A DNA stretch of 64,000 nt from an uncultured Clostridia bacterium (GTDB taxonomy: Bacteria > Bacillota > Clostridia > Oscillospirales > Ruminococcaceae). Each line of letters starts with the position of its first letter. The first letter of the stretch is position 1. The stretch covers positions 1 through 64,000 of the forward strand of contig CANQRG010000005.1 of assembly GCA_947626165.1 (NCBI GenBank), read 5' to 3'. The position numbers and the translations under genes were made by a program. Below the pieces are notes generated by a model. The model worked only from the letters and a program-made list of their open reading frames with translations. It searched no databases and had not been told where the DNA came from. Positions 14,548 to 22,946 of the stretch are shown here, one piece after another.

Positions 14548-15871
14548 CTTTCCTTTATCGCAGAAGTATATCGACTTTATAAACTCAGTCAAGAATGTTT
14601 CAGCAGATTTTCTCGAAGGCACTACAGCTTCCGGCAAGACTACTGTCGGTGCAGGTGTAAAGTTTATGCGAATGGTATCGGCTTCTGCTAAGAGGCTTCA
14701 TATCATTGCCGCTAAAACAACAGGAGTTGCAGAAAAGAATATCATTCAGCAGGATAACGGAATACTTGACTTGCATAGAAACGCTGTGTATTACGGCAAC
14801 GGCGATAAAGACAACAAACTGCCGCATATTAAGTTTGAGGGCAAGATTATTTATGTTCTAGGCTATGATAATAGAGATAAGTGGGAGCTTGTTCTTGGTT
14901 CGCAGTTTGGCTGTGTGTATATTGATGAGATCAATACCGCAAATATAGAATTTGTGCGTGAGATTTCAACTAGAAATGATTATCTTATGGCAACGCTTAA
15001 TCCCGATGATCCTAGTCTTCCGGTTTATAAGGAGTTTATAAACCGCAGTCGTCCATATAAGAAATACGCTAATGATGTTCCAAAGGAGATAATGAAAGAA
15101 CTAATAGAAGAACCTGTACCAAATTGGCGGTATTGGTTCTTTTCATTTGCTGATAATCTCAGTTTGACAAAAGAGGATATAGATAAAAAGATAGCGGCTG
15201 CTCCGAAAGGTACAAAGCTGTATAAAAATAAGATTTTAGGTCTAAGGGGACGGGCTACAGGGCTTGTATTCAATCTTGAGGATAAGAATGTCATAACATT
15301 TGAACAGGCAAAGGAGCTTGATTTTGTGCGTTTTTCAGCAGGTCTTGATACAGCTTACTCTCAAAGCTCACCTGATACCATTGCATTTACTTTTATAGGA
15401 ATAACCTCTGACAGGAAGTGCGTTACGCTTGATGAGAGGGTTTATAACAACCGAGAGTTGAAAATACCTTTGTCGCCCTCTGATATTCCTTTGGAGTTTG
15501 AAAGGTTTTTGAATGTAAATAAAGAGATATGGGGATTTGCAAGAGACGTCTACATAGACAGTGCAGACCAAGCGACAATAACCGAATGTCAAAAATATAA
15601 GAGGTTAAGGGGAAGTATATATAACTTTATCCCTGCATTTAAAAAGACGAAGATCATAACAAGGATCCAGTTGCAGTCGGCTTGGATGGCGGCAGGAGAT
15701 TTTTTAATATTAAACGGCTGTAAGAATTATATTAACGAGCTTAATATGTATAGCTGGAAAGAGGATAAATACGAGCCGGAGGACGGTCACGATCACTGCA
15801 TTAACTCTATTCAATATGCGTGGCTGCCATATAAGGCGGAGATAGGGAGTGTACAGTTAGAAAATCATTGA
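14528..15871 (+). CDS. terminase large subunit
   Basis: 447 residues. The ATPase motor has a deviant Walker A EGTTASGKTTVGAG near 30-43 and Walker B GCVYIDEINTA near 128-138. The RNase H-like nuclease has GLDTAYSQSSPDT near 275-287, VYIDSADQA and the metal-binding end DGHDHCINS. GTG 14528 overlaps the small subunit. It should pump DNA into proheads through the portal. It appears intact, although the portal it needs is broken. Confidence 0.93.
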   Translation: MRGLTNSFPLSQKYIDFINSVKNVSADFLEGTTASGKTTVGAGVKFMRMVSASAKRLHIIAAKTTGVAEKNIIQQDNGILDLHRNAVYYGNGDKDNKLPHIKFEGKIIYVLGYDNRDKWELVLGSQFGCVYIDEINTANIEFVREISTRNDYLMATLNPDDPSLPVYKEFINRSRPYKKYANDVPKEIMKELIEEPVPNWRYWFFSFADNLSLTKEDIDKKIAAAPKGTKLYKNKILGLRGRATGLVFNLEDKNVITFEQAKELDFVRFSAGLDTAYSQSSPDTIAFTFIGITSDRKCVTLDERVYNNRELKIPLSPSDIPLEFERFLNVNKEIWGFARDVYIDSADQATITECQKYKRLRGSIYNFIPAFKKTKIITRIQLQSAWMAAGDFLILNGCKNYINELNMYSWKEDKYEPEDGHDHCINSIQYAWLPYKAEIGSVQLENH

Positions 15872-15880
15872 TTTTCTAAC
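15856..15880. other. palindrome over the terminase stop codon
   Basis: GTTAGAAAATC, ATT, GATTTTCTAAC: an 11-bp perfect inverted repeat spanning the last codons and stop. There is no following U run, so it is not an obvious terminator. Confidence 0.5.
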
Positions 15881-15944
15881 GCAAGTTTTGTGCTTTTCGG
15901 ACAATGTACGAAATTTCCGCCCAAAACATTGAGAGGAGTAAAAA

Positions 15945-16330
15945 ATGAAACTTGGAGAGAAGGTAAAGCAAATGATAAGAAATTGGCTTAATGTTGTTGA
16001 AGCGTCTGAGCAAAGCATTACGCTTATGGAAAGCACCACCTTTGATACAGAAGTGTTAAGAGCGCAGTTGTGGTATAGAGGTGACGCTGATGAGTTGTTA
16101 CAGTTTTTCAGACAGCTAAATAAGTACGGGGATAAAACATCATTTTGGGAAAGCGTTCCTACCGGTAACGATAAGATTCGCAAGATACACAGCGGTTTGC
16201 CTGCTGTGATAGCTGATACACTTGCATATATAGTTAAATCCGACCTTGATGTTGTAGACATACAGCGGTCAGAGTGGGAAGAAATAGCCGAGAAAATAGA
16301 CTTTGAGAACCTTGTCGGCAAGTGTGTCCT
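15945..16330 (+). pseudogene. portal protein, 5' fragment cut by the inversion
   Basis: The first ~128 residues of an SPP1-type portal protein (starts MKLGEKVKQMIRNWLNVVEA; WYRGDADELLQFFRQ is the family motif). The reading is genuine to about KCV at 16328. After that the frame runs into DNA that codes on the other strand. The rest of the portal is on the minus strand at 20990-22140. ATG 15945 follows GAGAGGAG. Confidence 0.88.
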
Positions 16331-16594
16331 AGCTTCTTTGCTGCCCTCTATTTCTACGCTTCCGCTTATAATATCACTGTCGGGAGCAATATCACCGTTG
16401 AAAAAGAGTTTACCTGAAAGCGTTATAAGCTGTTTTTCAGCATTCAGCTTTTGAAATGACTTTTCATCGTGAAAGCACTTTCCGTTAAAAATCTCTGTTT
16501 CTTTAGGAGATCCGTCACGATTAAGTCCACCGGTTTTTACGATCCTGACATTGGTAGTACATATCTTATCAGGAACTAATTTAGGATATTTCAT
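16330..16594 (-). pseudogene. head-closure protein, 5' fragment cut by the inversion
   Basis: Reads from ATG 16594 (after GGGGGAG) for about 89 residues: MKYPKLVPDKICTTNVRIVK onward to VEIEGSKEA. Then the frame enters the reverse of portal coding sequence. The missing tail of about 16 residues is found on the plus strand at 22143-22190. In the original order it preceded the HK97-gp10-like gene. Minor capsid/head-closure assignment is by order and size. Confidence 0.8.
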
Positions 16595-16610
16595 ATTAAC
16601 TCCCCCTAAT

Positions 16611-16967
16611 TCAGCCAATTCCACGATAACAAAGTCCGGTCTGCAAAAGCAGACCGTAAACTTCGTTTGTAGTTGTAACTCCTCCGATCGTAAGCACCTT
16701 TGAACGATCAAAGGACATTGAAACACCTGATATGCTGTAGCCGCTTAACGGACTTTCAAGTAATTCTGCATTGTTATAGGCAAAATCCGCTTGTTTCTTA
16801 ACAGCCTCTTTAACAAGACCTTGCTGAAATTCCGTGAGATTATCAAAGCCCTGTTTTACTATTCGGTTAAATGTCAGACCGTCAACTGCCCTTTCAGCGT
16901 CGGACAGTCTCTGCACAAGCTCATCTTTTGGTATTTCACCGATATACTCGTCAGGACTTAGATACAT
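16611..16967 (-). CDS. head-tail connector protein
   Basis: 118 residues (MYLSPDEYIGEIPKDELVQR; then QADFAYNNAELLESPLSGYS). Size, opening and the place between capsid and head-closure fit the gp6/gp15-type connector that docks under the portal. Inside the inverted block, intact. Confidence 0.75.
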   Translation of the reverse strand: MYLSPDEYIGEIPKDELVQRLSDAERAVDGLTFNRIVKQGFDNLTEFQQGLVKEAVKKQADFAYNNAELLESPLSGYSISGVSMSFDRSKVLTIGGVTTTNEVYGLLLQTGLCYRGIG

Positions 16968-16968
16968 T

Positions 16969-17253
16969 TTACTTCGCCTTGCCTTTCTTTTTAGACGTAT
17001 CCTCTATTGGTTCTTCGTCATCATCAATATTAGAACCCTGCTTATCATTCTCGGCTTTCAGCTTTTTAATTTCAGCTTTTAAAGCCTTATTCTCGGCAAC
17101 CACCTTTGAATAAGCCTCATAGCTTACAGAGCTTGACGGAGAACGCTCGATAACCTTGCCTTTATCATCGGTGATATTAAAGCCCTGTGCAAGGTAAGCG
17201 TCCTTTGTTGTCTCATCTACGGTATACACCTTATTGTCCTTAATTGCTTTCAT
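16969..17253 (-). CDS. small head-region protein with coiled coil
   Basis: 94 residues from ATG 17253, eight bases after AAGGAAG (a GTG three codons earlier would touch that site). The N-terminus resembles a short beta domain (KAIKDNKVYTVDETTKDAYL). A coiled coil follows (VVAENKALKAEIKKLKAEND) and an acidic-basic tail. It lies one base from the connector gene and directly after the capsid gene. Similar small proteins follow capsid genes in related phages; the role is unknown. Confidence 0.65.
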   Translation of the reverse strand: MKAIKDNKVYTVDETTKDAYLAQGFNITDDKGKVIERSPSSSVSYEAYSKVVAENKALKAEIKKLKAENDKQGSNIDDDEEPIEDTSKKKGKAK

Positions 17254-17269
17254 TATAGTCACCTTCCTT

Positions 17270-18175
17270 TTATTCCTCTTCTGCTTCAGCGTGAATAATA
17301 CAACCGTCTTTGAATAGATGATCTATTGCAAAAGTGCCGTTGTATCTTCTGTTCTGATACAGATACTTGTCTGCTGTTCTGCTGTCAGAACCGGGAGCAA
17401 ACAAGTGAATATACGAGTATTTAACTCTCGAAATCTGAGCCTCAGGGTCAACGAGAATATAGTTGATAGACTTTGCGTTACCGGCAGCCTTGCAGCCGTC
17501 TGTGTATTCATACAAGGTCTTAAATCTTGCAGACGGAACAGTTACTATTGTTCCGATATCGTCAAGACTGTGAACACGTCTGTCAATACCGCCGCCGCTC
17601 TTAATATCAAGTGTTCTCTGAATACCCTCAGCATTCTTAAGGAGTTTCTTGTATGTAGGCGTACAATACAAAATAAGTCTGTCAAGCGGCACGCCCTTAT
17701 CCTCGAGAATTTCGAGGTTACCGTCAAAGTCTGAGAGAATATTCTCCGTAGTAAGAGCTTCCGTCTTAACAGACGCACCCACCCTCTTAGCCTCCGAATA
17801 GAGCTTTGAGTAAGTATAGCAGTCAAGCTCAGGAATAGCCTGCGATCTCTCAAATCGATTTTGCACATTTGCAAGAGACAGTACAGTGTCGGTTTCATCA
17901 AAGTCCATTGGATCGATCGCAAATTCAATGTCACGGTCATGGTCAAGAGTTTTTGTCTCATAATCATTATTGTAAGTTCCGGAATTGAAAGTCATAGAAC
18001 TGCGTGAATGGTCTTTGTATCCAGAAACAGAAAGCGTCGGGATTTTAATCTCCTTAGCTCCGCTAATCTGAATATCTGTGTTCGAGTGATAGAGAGCGTC
18101 GCAGGTCAGTTCCTGACCGTAAAGCTCTCTAAGCTGATTGCTGAAATTTGTCGCATAGTTAATTACATTTGGCAT
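17270..18175 (-). CDS. major capsid protein
   Basis: 301 residues opening MPNVINYATNFSNQLRELYG, a typical start for capsid proteins of Gram-positive siphophages. The sequence KIPTLSVSGYKDHSR and the later DYETKTLDHDRDIEFAIDPM are family features, and it comes straight after the scaffold. ATG 18175 follows GAAAGGATG. It should form the icosahedral shell. Intact, but inside the inverted block. Confidence 0.9.
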   Translation of the reverse strand: MPNVINYATNFSNQLRELYGQELTCDALYHSNTDIQISGAKEIKIPTLSVSGYKDHSRSSMTFNSGTYNNDYETKTLDHDRDIEFAIDPMDFDETDTVLSLANVQNRFERSQAIPELDCYTYSKLYSEAKRVGASVKTEALTTENILSDFDGNLEILEDKGVPLDRLILYCTPTYKKLLKNAEGIQRTLDIKSGGGIDRRVHSLDDIGTIVTVPSARFKTLYEYTDGCKAAGNAKSINYILVDPEAQISRVKYSYIHLFAPGSDSRTADKYLYQNRRYNGTFAIDHLFKDGCIIHAEAEEE

Positions 18176-18192
18176 AAAATATCATCCTTTCT

Positions 18193-18777
18193 TTACTTAT
18201 CTTTCTTTTTGATTCCAAACGCTTGACGAAGCCTGTCTTCAGACGTATTTTTGGTATCCTCGCTGTCAGCTCCTACCTTAAAACCGCCCTTTGACTTATC
18301 GTCTTTCTTCTCTCCGCCCGATTTCCAATCAGGGTACTTTTTTGCAACCGACTGCAAAGCCGCTGTGATTTCTACACCCTCACGCTTGACAATATCCTCA
18401 GCGAGTACAACAGCGTCCTGAACGACATCGGGATTAAACCCAATTTTCATTGCCTCGTTTTCGGTTTTTAGCCTGAGATTTTCCGCCTTTAGCTTGTCAG
18501 TTTCTGAAAGCTGAGGAACATCGGGCTTGTTTTCCTCAGTATCAGGCTTCTCAGCAGGATTCCCCTCCTGCTTTTCATCAGGCTTTTCATCTTTTTTGTC
18601 AGCACCTTCGCCGTTTTCGTCTGCCGGCTTATCGTCTGCCGACTTTTCCTCTGTATTCTCTTTGGGTTTGTCGTCTGTTTCCGCAGACTTTTCCTTTTCA
18701 CCCTCGCTTTGAGCGTCAGGCTTCTTTTCCTCAGGTTCTGCGCCCTCTTCAGGCTTTTTCTTTTTTTCTTCTGGCAT
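18193..18777 (-). CDS. capsid scaffolding protein
   Basis: 194 residues. The first ~95 are an unusual Lys/Glu/Asp/Pro-rich low-complexity run. The rest follows the phage scaffold plan: coiled coil (TDKLKAENLRLKTENEAMKI), a helical middle (DAVVLAEDIVKREGVEITAA), and a charged C-terminus ending RLRQAFGIKKKDK for capsid binding. ATG 18777 follows GGAAGG. The acidic-basic repeats make the N-terminus longer than in typical scaffolds. Confidence 0.85.
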   Translation of the reverse strand: MPEEKKKKPEEGAEPEEKKPDAQSEGEKEKSAETDDKPKENTEEKSADDKPADENGEGADKKDEKPDEKQEGNPAEKPDTEENKPDVPQLSETDKLKAENLRLKTENEAMKIGFNPDVVQDAVVLAEDIVKREGVEITAALQSVAKKYPDWKSGGEKKDDKSKGGFKVGADSEDTKNTSEDRLRQAFGIKKKDK

Positions 18778-18810
18778 TGTTTTACCTTCCTTTCTTAAAA
18801 TTTTATATAA

Positions 18811-18900
18811 TTACTTGCGTTTGCCGCCAAAGGTCAGTATTCCAAAAATACTAACCAGCGTAACGCAGATAATTAACGTAATTTGTACCGATACCGGCAT
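18811..18900 (-). CDS. 29-residue membrane peptide before the scaffold gene
   Basis: ATG 18900 follows a run of ten Gs and GTGATG. One transmembrane helix (VQITLIICVTLVSIFGIL) ends in GGKRK. It lies between the tandem terminators and the scaffold. The G run could vary in length and affect expression. Real but unknown, or a by-product. Confidence 0.4.
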   Translation of the reverse strand: MPVSVQITLIICVTLVSIFGILTFGGKRK

Positions 18901-18930
18901 AACATCACCCCCCCCCTTAAATTTAGGCAT

Positions 18931-18960
18931 AATAAAAGCACTCAGCTAAAGCCAAGTGCT
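18931..18960 (-). terminator. second of two tandem terminators behind the immunity-like gene
   Basis: On the minus strand AGCACTTGGCT pairs with AGCTGAGTGCT and is followed by TTTATT. Its downstream flank repeats that of the neighbouring terminator. Confidence 0.65.
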
Positions 18961-18983
18961 AAACTAACTAATAAATTTAGGCA

Positions 18984-19018
18984 TAAAAATACCACTTATA
19001 CAAACGTATAAGCGGTAT
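18984..19018 (-). terminator. first terminator behind the immunity-like gene
   Basis: On the minus strand ATACCGCTTATAC pairs with GTATAAGTGGTAT (one mismatch, four-base loop) and is followed by TTTTTATG, 16 bases past the stop at 19034. Confidence 0.75.
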
Positions 19019-19033
19019 AAATAAATAATTTAC

Positions 19034-19288
19034 TTATGAAAGGTATTTTTTTGTATATTCGGTTTGTTCAAATGAAACCTTTCCATCATCAATAAATATT
19101 TTAAGCACTATTGGTGCAGGCGTTTCATCTGTCAATCCGTTTTTTCCTTTCTCAGGGTCGTGATACTGTAACCATATATCATTTTTCCCCCAACATTGAG
19201 GAAGTCTCTTTGCCTTTGCAAAGCTAAGACTATTTTCTATGCAATATCTCTCTATTTCCTTTTCATATTTAGTAAATAATTTACACAT
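19034..19288 (-). CDS. candidate immunity protein for the MuF C-terminal domain
   Basis: 84 residues from the ATG at 19288, which follows AAAGGAGTGAG and is separated from the MuF stop by one base (TGATATG), so translation is coupled. The frame opens 18 codons earlier inside MuF, but without a ribosome site. It is small and mixed alpha/beta (KLFTKYEKEIERYCIENSLS; later APIVLKIFIDDGKVSFEQTE), of no family I recognise. A small gene immediately after a MuF protein with an extra C-terminal domain and before its own terminators is the layout of MuF toxin-immunity pairs. Immunity is inference. Confidence 0.55.
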   Translation of the reverse strand: MCKLFTKYEKEIERYCIENSLSFAKAKRLPQCWGKNDIWLQYHDPEKGKNGLTDETPAPIVLKIFIDDGKVSFEQTEYTKKYLS

Positions 19289-19289
19289 A

Positions 19290-20978
19290 TCACTCACTCC
19301 TTTTTTGAAATGTTCTGAAATCACCTTTTGAATTATATACAACAGCGTTATTCTGTTTAAAACATTTTAAAATAGAGTAATCACCATCTGAGGGCTGCAT
19401 ACATAAAAAATCTATTCCCGGATGAGTGTGACCGCTCCATTTATATCCTAAATCAGCTAATTTTTTTGCGTCATCTATACTTATGGCAACCATATTTTCG
19501 TTGCCACGAATTATTAATCTTTCATTGCCTTTTGTAAACAACGCAAATTCATGACCCGTGTTAGCGGTAAAAGCAGATAAATCGGCCATATTAACAGATT
19601 TCTTTTTTATAATTATACGACTATCAAATTCAGGTAACTGTTCAAGAATAGCCTTTTGCCTATTGTTCAAATCAATCCCAAATGTCAATATAGCATTAGG
19701 ATTTCCCTTTCCTGTATTCCTCTGCTCTATTGGCGTTTCTATGGGCTTTTCAATTGAACCAATAGTCATCTTATCCTCTCCCTCTGCCTTTATTATATCA
19801 TTTCCACCCTGTTTGTCAAGCGTTTTATTAACCTCTCTAGGATCAACCTTTTCTCTTTTATCATCTCTTTTCAAGACATCTGAATGCTCGTTAATAAACT
19901 CTCTTAATTCCCTTTGAGCCTCTTTTAAATCAGACTTAGCCTGTTTAATGTTACGAGGGTCGGAATAACCAAGTACACGCCGTTTAGCTTGCCTTATCTT
20001 ATTTTCAAGCCTGCGCTGTTTTGCTTCAAGTTTTGCATTTTCTCTTACCTTACTTATATCTAAAGGCTCGGGCTTAGAGCTTACACCATCTATCCACGTT
20101 TTCATTGTATGTCTGCAGTTAGGATGAAACAAGCCTGCTCGTATTGCTACAGACAAGAGAGTAAACCACTTACCGCAGTAGTTTGACTTTCCTCTGTCGC
20201 CGTCTATTTCGCCCTCCCATACAGTGAAAACATCATCAATATAAACTCTGCCCTGCCACGAAAGACAAGTATCAGAACAGGCGTTGTATTGACTTACAAG
20301 CACAGTGTCATATCCAAGCTCAGTACGCCGCTTTGCTTCACCCTGCAAGGTTGCTCTTGTTGATGTAGTTCTCAATGCCATTCTGACATAGTCAGCAATG
20401 TTCACACGCCGTCCGTCTTTATATTCAATACAGTTTATACCCTTGTCAAGAAAGTCCTTTACAGCGCTGTCTATTGCCTTTTGGAGTGCCGTTGAGCCTG
20501 TTCCCATTGAAAGCTGTACTTTATTAAGCGTCTGACGGTATATATCATCTGTCATTCTCAAAGCAGCAGAGGAAACGTCTTTTTCAAGCTGTGTAATGTC
20601 ATTCATAAGAGTGTGCATTTTCTTTTGATTTACACCGAAAAAGTTGTCTGACGTTACAAGGTCGCTTTCCTTTGCCTCCGGCATTTCCTCTTTTAATTCC
20701 TCAAGCTGACTGTTTACAAGCTCCTCGCCTTCTTTGAACTCCTCTTGCATAAGAGTTCGGGTTTCTCTGTCTATAACATCCGTATATTCACCGAGAATGC
20801 CTTGATTTTCACGTCTAAACCTTTCCATATTCTTAAGTTTCTCAGCTTGCCATGCAGACCATTTAAAGCCTTCTTCCTTTTCCCAAGCATTATGCCTTGA
20901 AAGGTTTCGTTTCAGCGAGGCTATCAGCTTAAGCTCGATTTCTTCAAAGATTTTGGCTATATCTAAAAAGCTAAGCAT
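19290..20978 (-). CDS. MuF-type minor head protein with JAMM-like C-terminal domain
   Basis: 562 residues. The N-terminal two thirds are an SPP1-gp7/Mu-F minor head protein: long helices, then the conserved NACSDTCLSWQGRVYIDD and HPNCRHTMKTW region near 225-300. A charged coiled-coil linker (about 310-420) follows. The last ~130 residues form a separate domain: HEFALFTKG supplies a possible Glu, GHTHPG near 516-521 the two His, and PSDGD near 529-533 the Ser and Asp, a pattern like JAMM/MPN metallohydrolases. Plain minor head proteins end before this. Extra enzymatic tails are known from polymorphic MuF toxins of temperate phages. ATG 20978 is 11 bases after the portal stop. Confidence 0.8.
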   Translation of the reverse strand: MLSFLDIAKIFEEIELKLIASLKRNLSRHNAWEKEEGFKWSAWQAEKLKNMERFRRENQGILGEYTDVIDRETRTLMQEEFKEGEELVNSQLEELKEEMPEAKESDLVTSDNFFGVNQKKMHTLMNDITQLEKDVSSAALRMTDDIYRQTLNKVQLSMGTGSTALQKAIDSAVKDFLDKGINCIEYKDGRRVNIADYVRMALRTTSTRATLQGEAKRRTELGYDTVLVSQYNACSDTCLSWQGRVYIDDVFTVWEGEIDGDRGKSNYCGKWFTLLSVAIRAGLFHPNCRHTMKTWIDGVSSKPEPLDISKVRENAKLEAKQRRLENKIRQAKRRVLGYSDPRNIKQAKSDLKEAQRELREFINEHSDVLKRDDKREKVDPREVNKTLDKQGGNDIIKAEGEDKMTIGSIEKPIETPIEQRNTGKGNPNAILTFGIDLNNRQKAILEQLPEFDSRIIIKKKSVNMADLSAFTANTGHEFALFTKGNERLIIRGNENMVAISIDDAKKLADLGYKWSGHTHPGIDFLCMQPSDGDYSILKCFKQNNAVVYNSKGDFRTFQKRSE

Positions 20979-20989
20979 TTTATCACTCC

Positions 20990-22140
20990 TTAGATTTCAA
21001 ACTCATCACCTACCGACGTATCATTACCCGGAACAAGCCCCTTCTCAAACTTAATTCGCTGTACCTCCTCAGCTTTCCATTTGTCGTCCTTTGAGCTTCC
21101 CCAAAGTTCATCTACCTGAGTATCTACCGACATTATTCCGTAAGAACTAGCCTTGCCTACTGTTTCAACTCTTGAATCAAAATCAGGTGCTCCGTATTCG
21201 CCAAATGAAACGGTAATCTCTCCGCAATCCTTTAATTCCTGTTCCTGCATATTGTCGTATGTAAGTAGTATTGCTTCAATCAGCTTTGGCAAAGCCTTTT
21301 CAAGAACTGCTGTAATAGTGTTTCTTGTATTGCCTGTAACGTCCTTCTTTTCCCGTTGAGCGTCCGCACTTGACATCTTTCCTACATCTATTCCTAGCGT
21401 TGCCGGAGAGACAAGTCCTTGCAGACACATAAGCATTGCGTTTGTATAAGAGCTTAGAAAGGCTTCGTACTTTATATCAGGCTGTACAACTTCGATTTTT
21501 GATTGCTCTGTTCCAGTTTCTGATCTAACAGAAGCAGTTGTAATAAAATTAGTTCCAAAGCTGTTTACTGACAGCACATCACCGGTCTTTGAATCTCTTG
21601 GTATCATATCTTCAGGTATATATTTAGTAACACGCCCTGCTCTAATAGCGTCCCACCATTGAGAGATAACCTCGTCAAGAGCGTCAAAGCAGTCAGACTT
21701 ACCGCCGTCAAAGATTGATTTGCCTCTGCCCGGAAACTTCTTAGAATCATAAAACTTAACCGGCACGGCCATTATATAATCGCCGTTAAACTCAAGCAAA
21801 GGTGCAAATTTCTTTTTGTTACCTTCTATTTTCATTGGCATAATGTGTGCTAATTCAGGAACTGCGTCTAGCGAATATTCTTTTTCGTTTTCATCAAAAA
21901 GTTTTGTTTCAATGTAACCCTTGCCATATCGTTCATAAAGAATATACCGCTTGCTTTTTACTGTGTAAACTGTCTTAAAAATTACAGCGGTTATAATTCC
22001 TCTTGACCTCTCATATTCAACTTTATCAGCCCCGATAAATTCAACTATCGGATACGGTGAAAGCTCGGTATTGACTGAAATCTTAAAAGCGCCGTCACCA
22101 TTAACAAGAGTATCAACGATAATAAACAGTTCATATAAAG
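20990..22140 (-). pseudogene. portal protein, 3' fragment on the inverted segment
   Basis: Reads in frame from the junction (about LYELFII) to the stop at 20990, some 383 residues: NGDGAFKISVNTELSPYPIV, WWDAIRAGRVTKYIPED, and the C-terminal VPGNDTSVGDEFEI. Together with the ~128 residues at 15945 it makes a portal of normal size (about 510). The codons before 22140 belong to the reverse of head-closure sequence. The MTVPSG start that could be read there is an accident of the junction. Confidence 0.88.
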
Positions 22141-22190
22141 GCAAAAATCCTGATGGTACAGTCAATTATACTATGTTGGAGTTGGTATAA
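22141..22190 (+). pseudogene. head-closure protein, 3' fragment right of the inversion
   Basis: Codons KNPDGTVNYTMLELV end in TAA at 22188-22190, and the A of that stop starts the next ATG (TAATG). This is the missing C-terminus of the fragment at 16330-16594 and fixes the right breakpoint within a few bases of 22140. Confidence 0.75.
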
Positions 22191-22552
22191 TGGGTATTAA
22201 AATAACACTTGATATGCAGGCTATAAAAATGCTTGAAGATGAAGCAAAGAAGTCAGCAGAGCTGGCTATGGAACAGCTTCAGCAGGATATACAAAACGAG
22301 CAGACTATGCCGTTTGATACTGGAGATATGCAAAATAACCAGACCTTTGTTGCAGTTGAGGGGAATTGCACAAGACTGGTCACAGGCTCGCCTCAAGCAA
22401 GACGCTTGTATTATCACCCTGAATACAAATTTCAGCGAGGTAAGAATAAACACGCAGGTGCTAAGTGGCTTGAACCGTATATCAGCGGCGACAAAAAGGA
22501 TTTTGTCAGAGATGCTTTTGTTGAAATCTATAAGAAAAGGACTGGTGTATGA
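22190..22552 (+). CDS. HK97-gp10-like head-tail component
   Basis: 120 residues. The motif FDTGDMQNNQTFV near 42-54 and the C-terminal AGAKWLEPYI are characteristic of minor capsid/head-tail joining proteins of this family. It overlaps both the broken head-closure gene and the next gene, as in intact phage operons. Confidence 0.8.
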   Translation: MGIKITLDMQAIKMLEDEAKKSAELAMEQLQQDIQNEQTMPFDTGDMQNNQTFVAVEGNCTRLVTGSPQARRLYYHPEYKFQRGKNKHAGAKWLEPYISGDKKDFVRDAFVEIYKKRTGV

Positions 22553-22941
22553 TGACCTTGCTAAATATCGCCGATATGCTTGCGGACATACTTAATTTTG
22601 AAGATGTCTATGCAGGCAATCTTGACGGCAACCTAAAATGTGCTATTGGAGTGTATAACTCTAAGCAAAGAATAAATAAGCAGATTTGTCTAGGCGGAAA
22701 GGCTCAGACAAAAACAAACTATAAACATATTTCAATACTTATTCACTGGACTAATAATCCTACAGCTTGCGAGGAGAAAGCCGAAGAAATTTCAGATTTG
22801 CTGTCTGATGTAAGAGACTATAGTATCAGCGGTAATATTATAAAGTTCATTCAGGTAAAAGACCCACAAGATGTGGGAAAGGACGAAAAAGGTATTTGTG
22901 AATTTGTAGTTGAAGCAACAATAATTTATGAAAGGAAATGA
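22549..22941 (+). CDS. tail terminator/minor capsid protein
   Basis: 130 residues starting MTLLNIADMLADILNFEDVY; order and size fit the gpU-type tail completion protein just before the major tail protein. It has QTKTNYKHISILIHWTNNPT in the middle. ATG at 22549/22552 overlaps the previous stop. Confidence 0.7.
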   Translation: MMTLLNIADMLADILNFEDVYAGNLDGNLKCAIGVYNSKQRINKQICLGGKAQTKTNYKHISILIHWTNNPTACEEKAEEISDLLSDVRDYSISGNIIKFIQVKDPQDVGKDEKGICEFVVEATIIYERK

Positions 22942-22946
22942 TTATA

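Larger units (their letters stand above)
16330..22140. other. inverted head-gene segment, about 5.8 kb
   Basis: Every gene here (portal 3' part, MuF, small gene, scaffold, capsid, connectors, head-closure 5' part) lies on the minus strand, while terminase before it and tail genes after it lie on the plus strand. Both ends cut a gene whose other part lies across the opposite junction: portal at 16330/22140 and head-closure at 16330/22140. Flipping the segment back gives the standard siphophage order. No long inverted repeats are visible at the junctions. Confidence 0.9.

Noticed and set aside
15857-16726. Single 289-residue minus-strand protein
   Set aside because: Only the part from 16594 to about 16328 is coding; the rest is the reverse of portal sequence across the inversion junction.
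17318-17967. Overlapping frames across the major capsid gene
   Set aside because: They are antisense or shifted shadows of the capsid gene without ribosome sites or family motifs.
16330-22140. Phase-variable invertible switch
   Set aside because: Breakpoints lie inside portal and head-closure genes, no recombinase or long inverted repeats flank them, and one orientation is lethal to the phage.
22142-22165. ATG-initiated start for the minus-strand portal part
   Set aside because: Those codons are the reverse of the head-closure C-terminus; the ATG is a by-product of the inversion and has no ribosome site.
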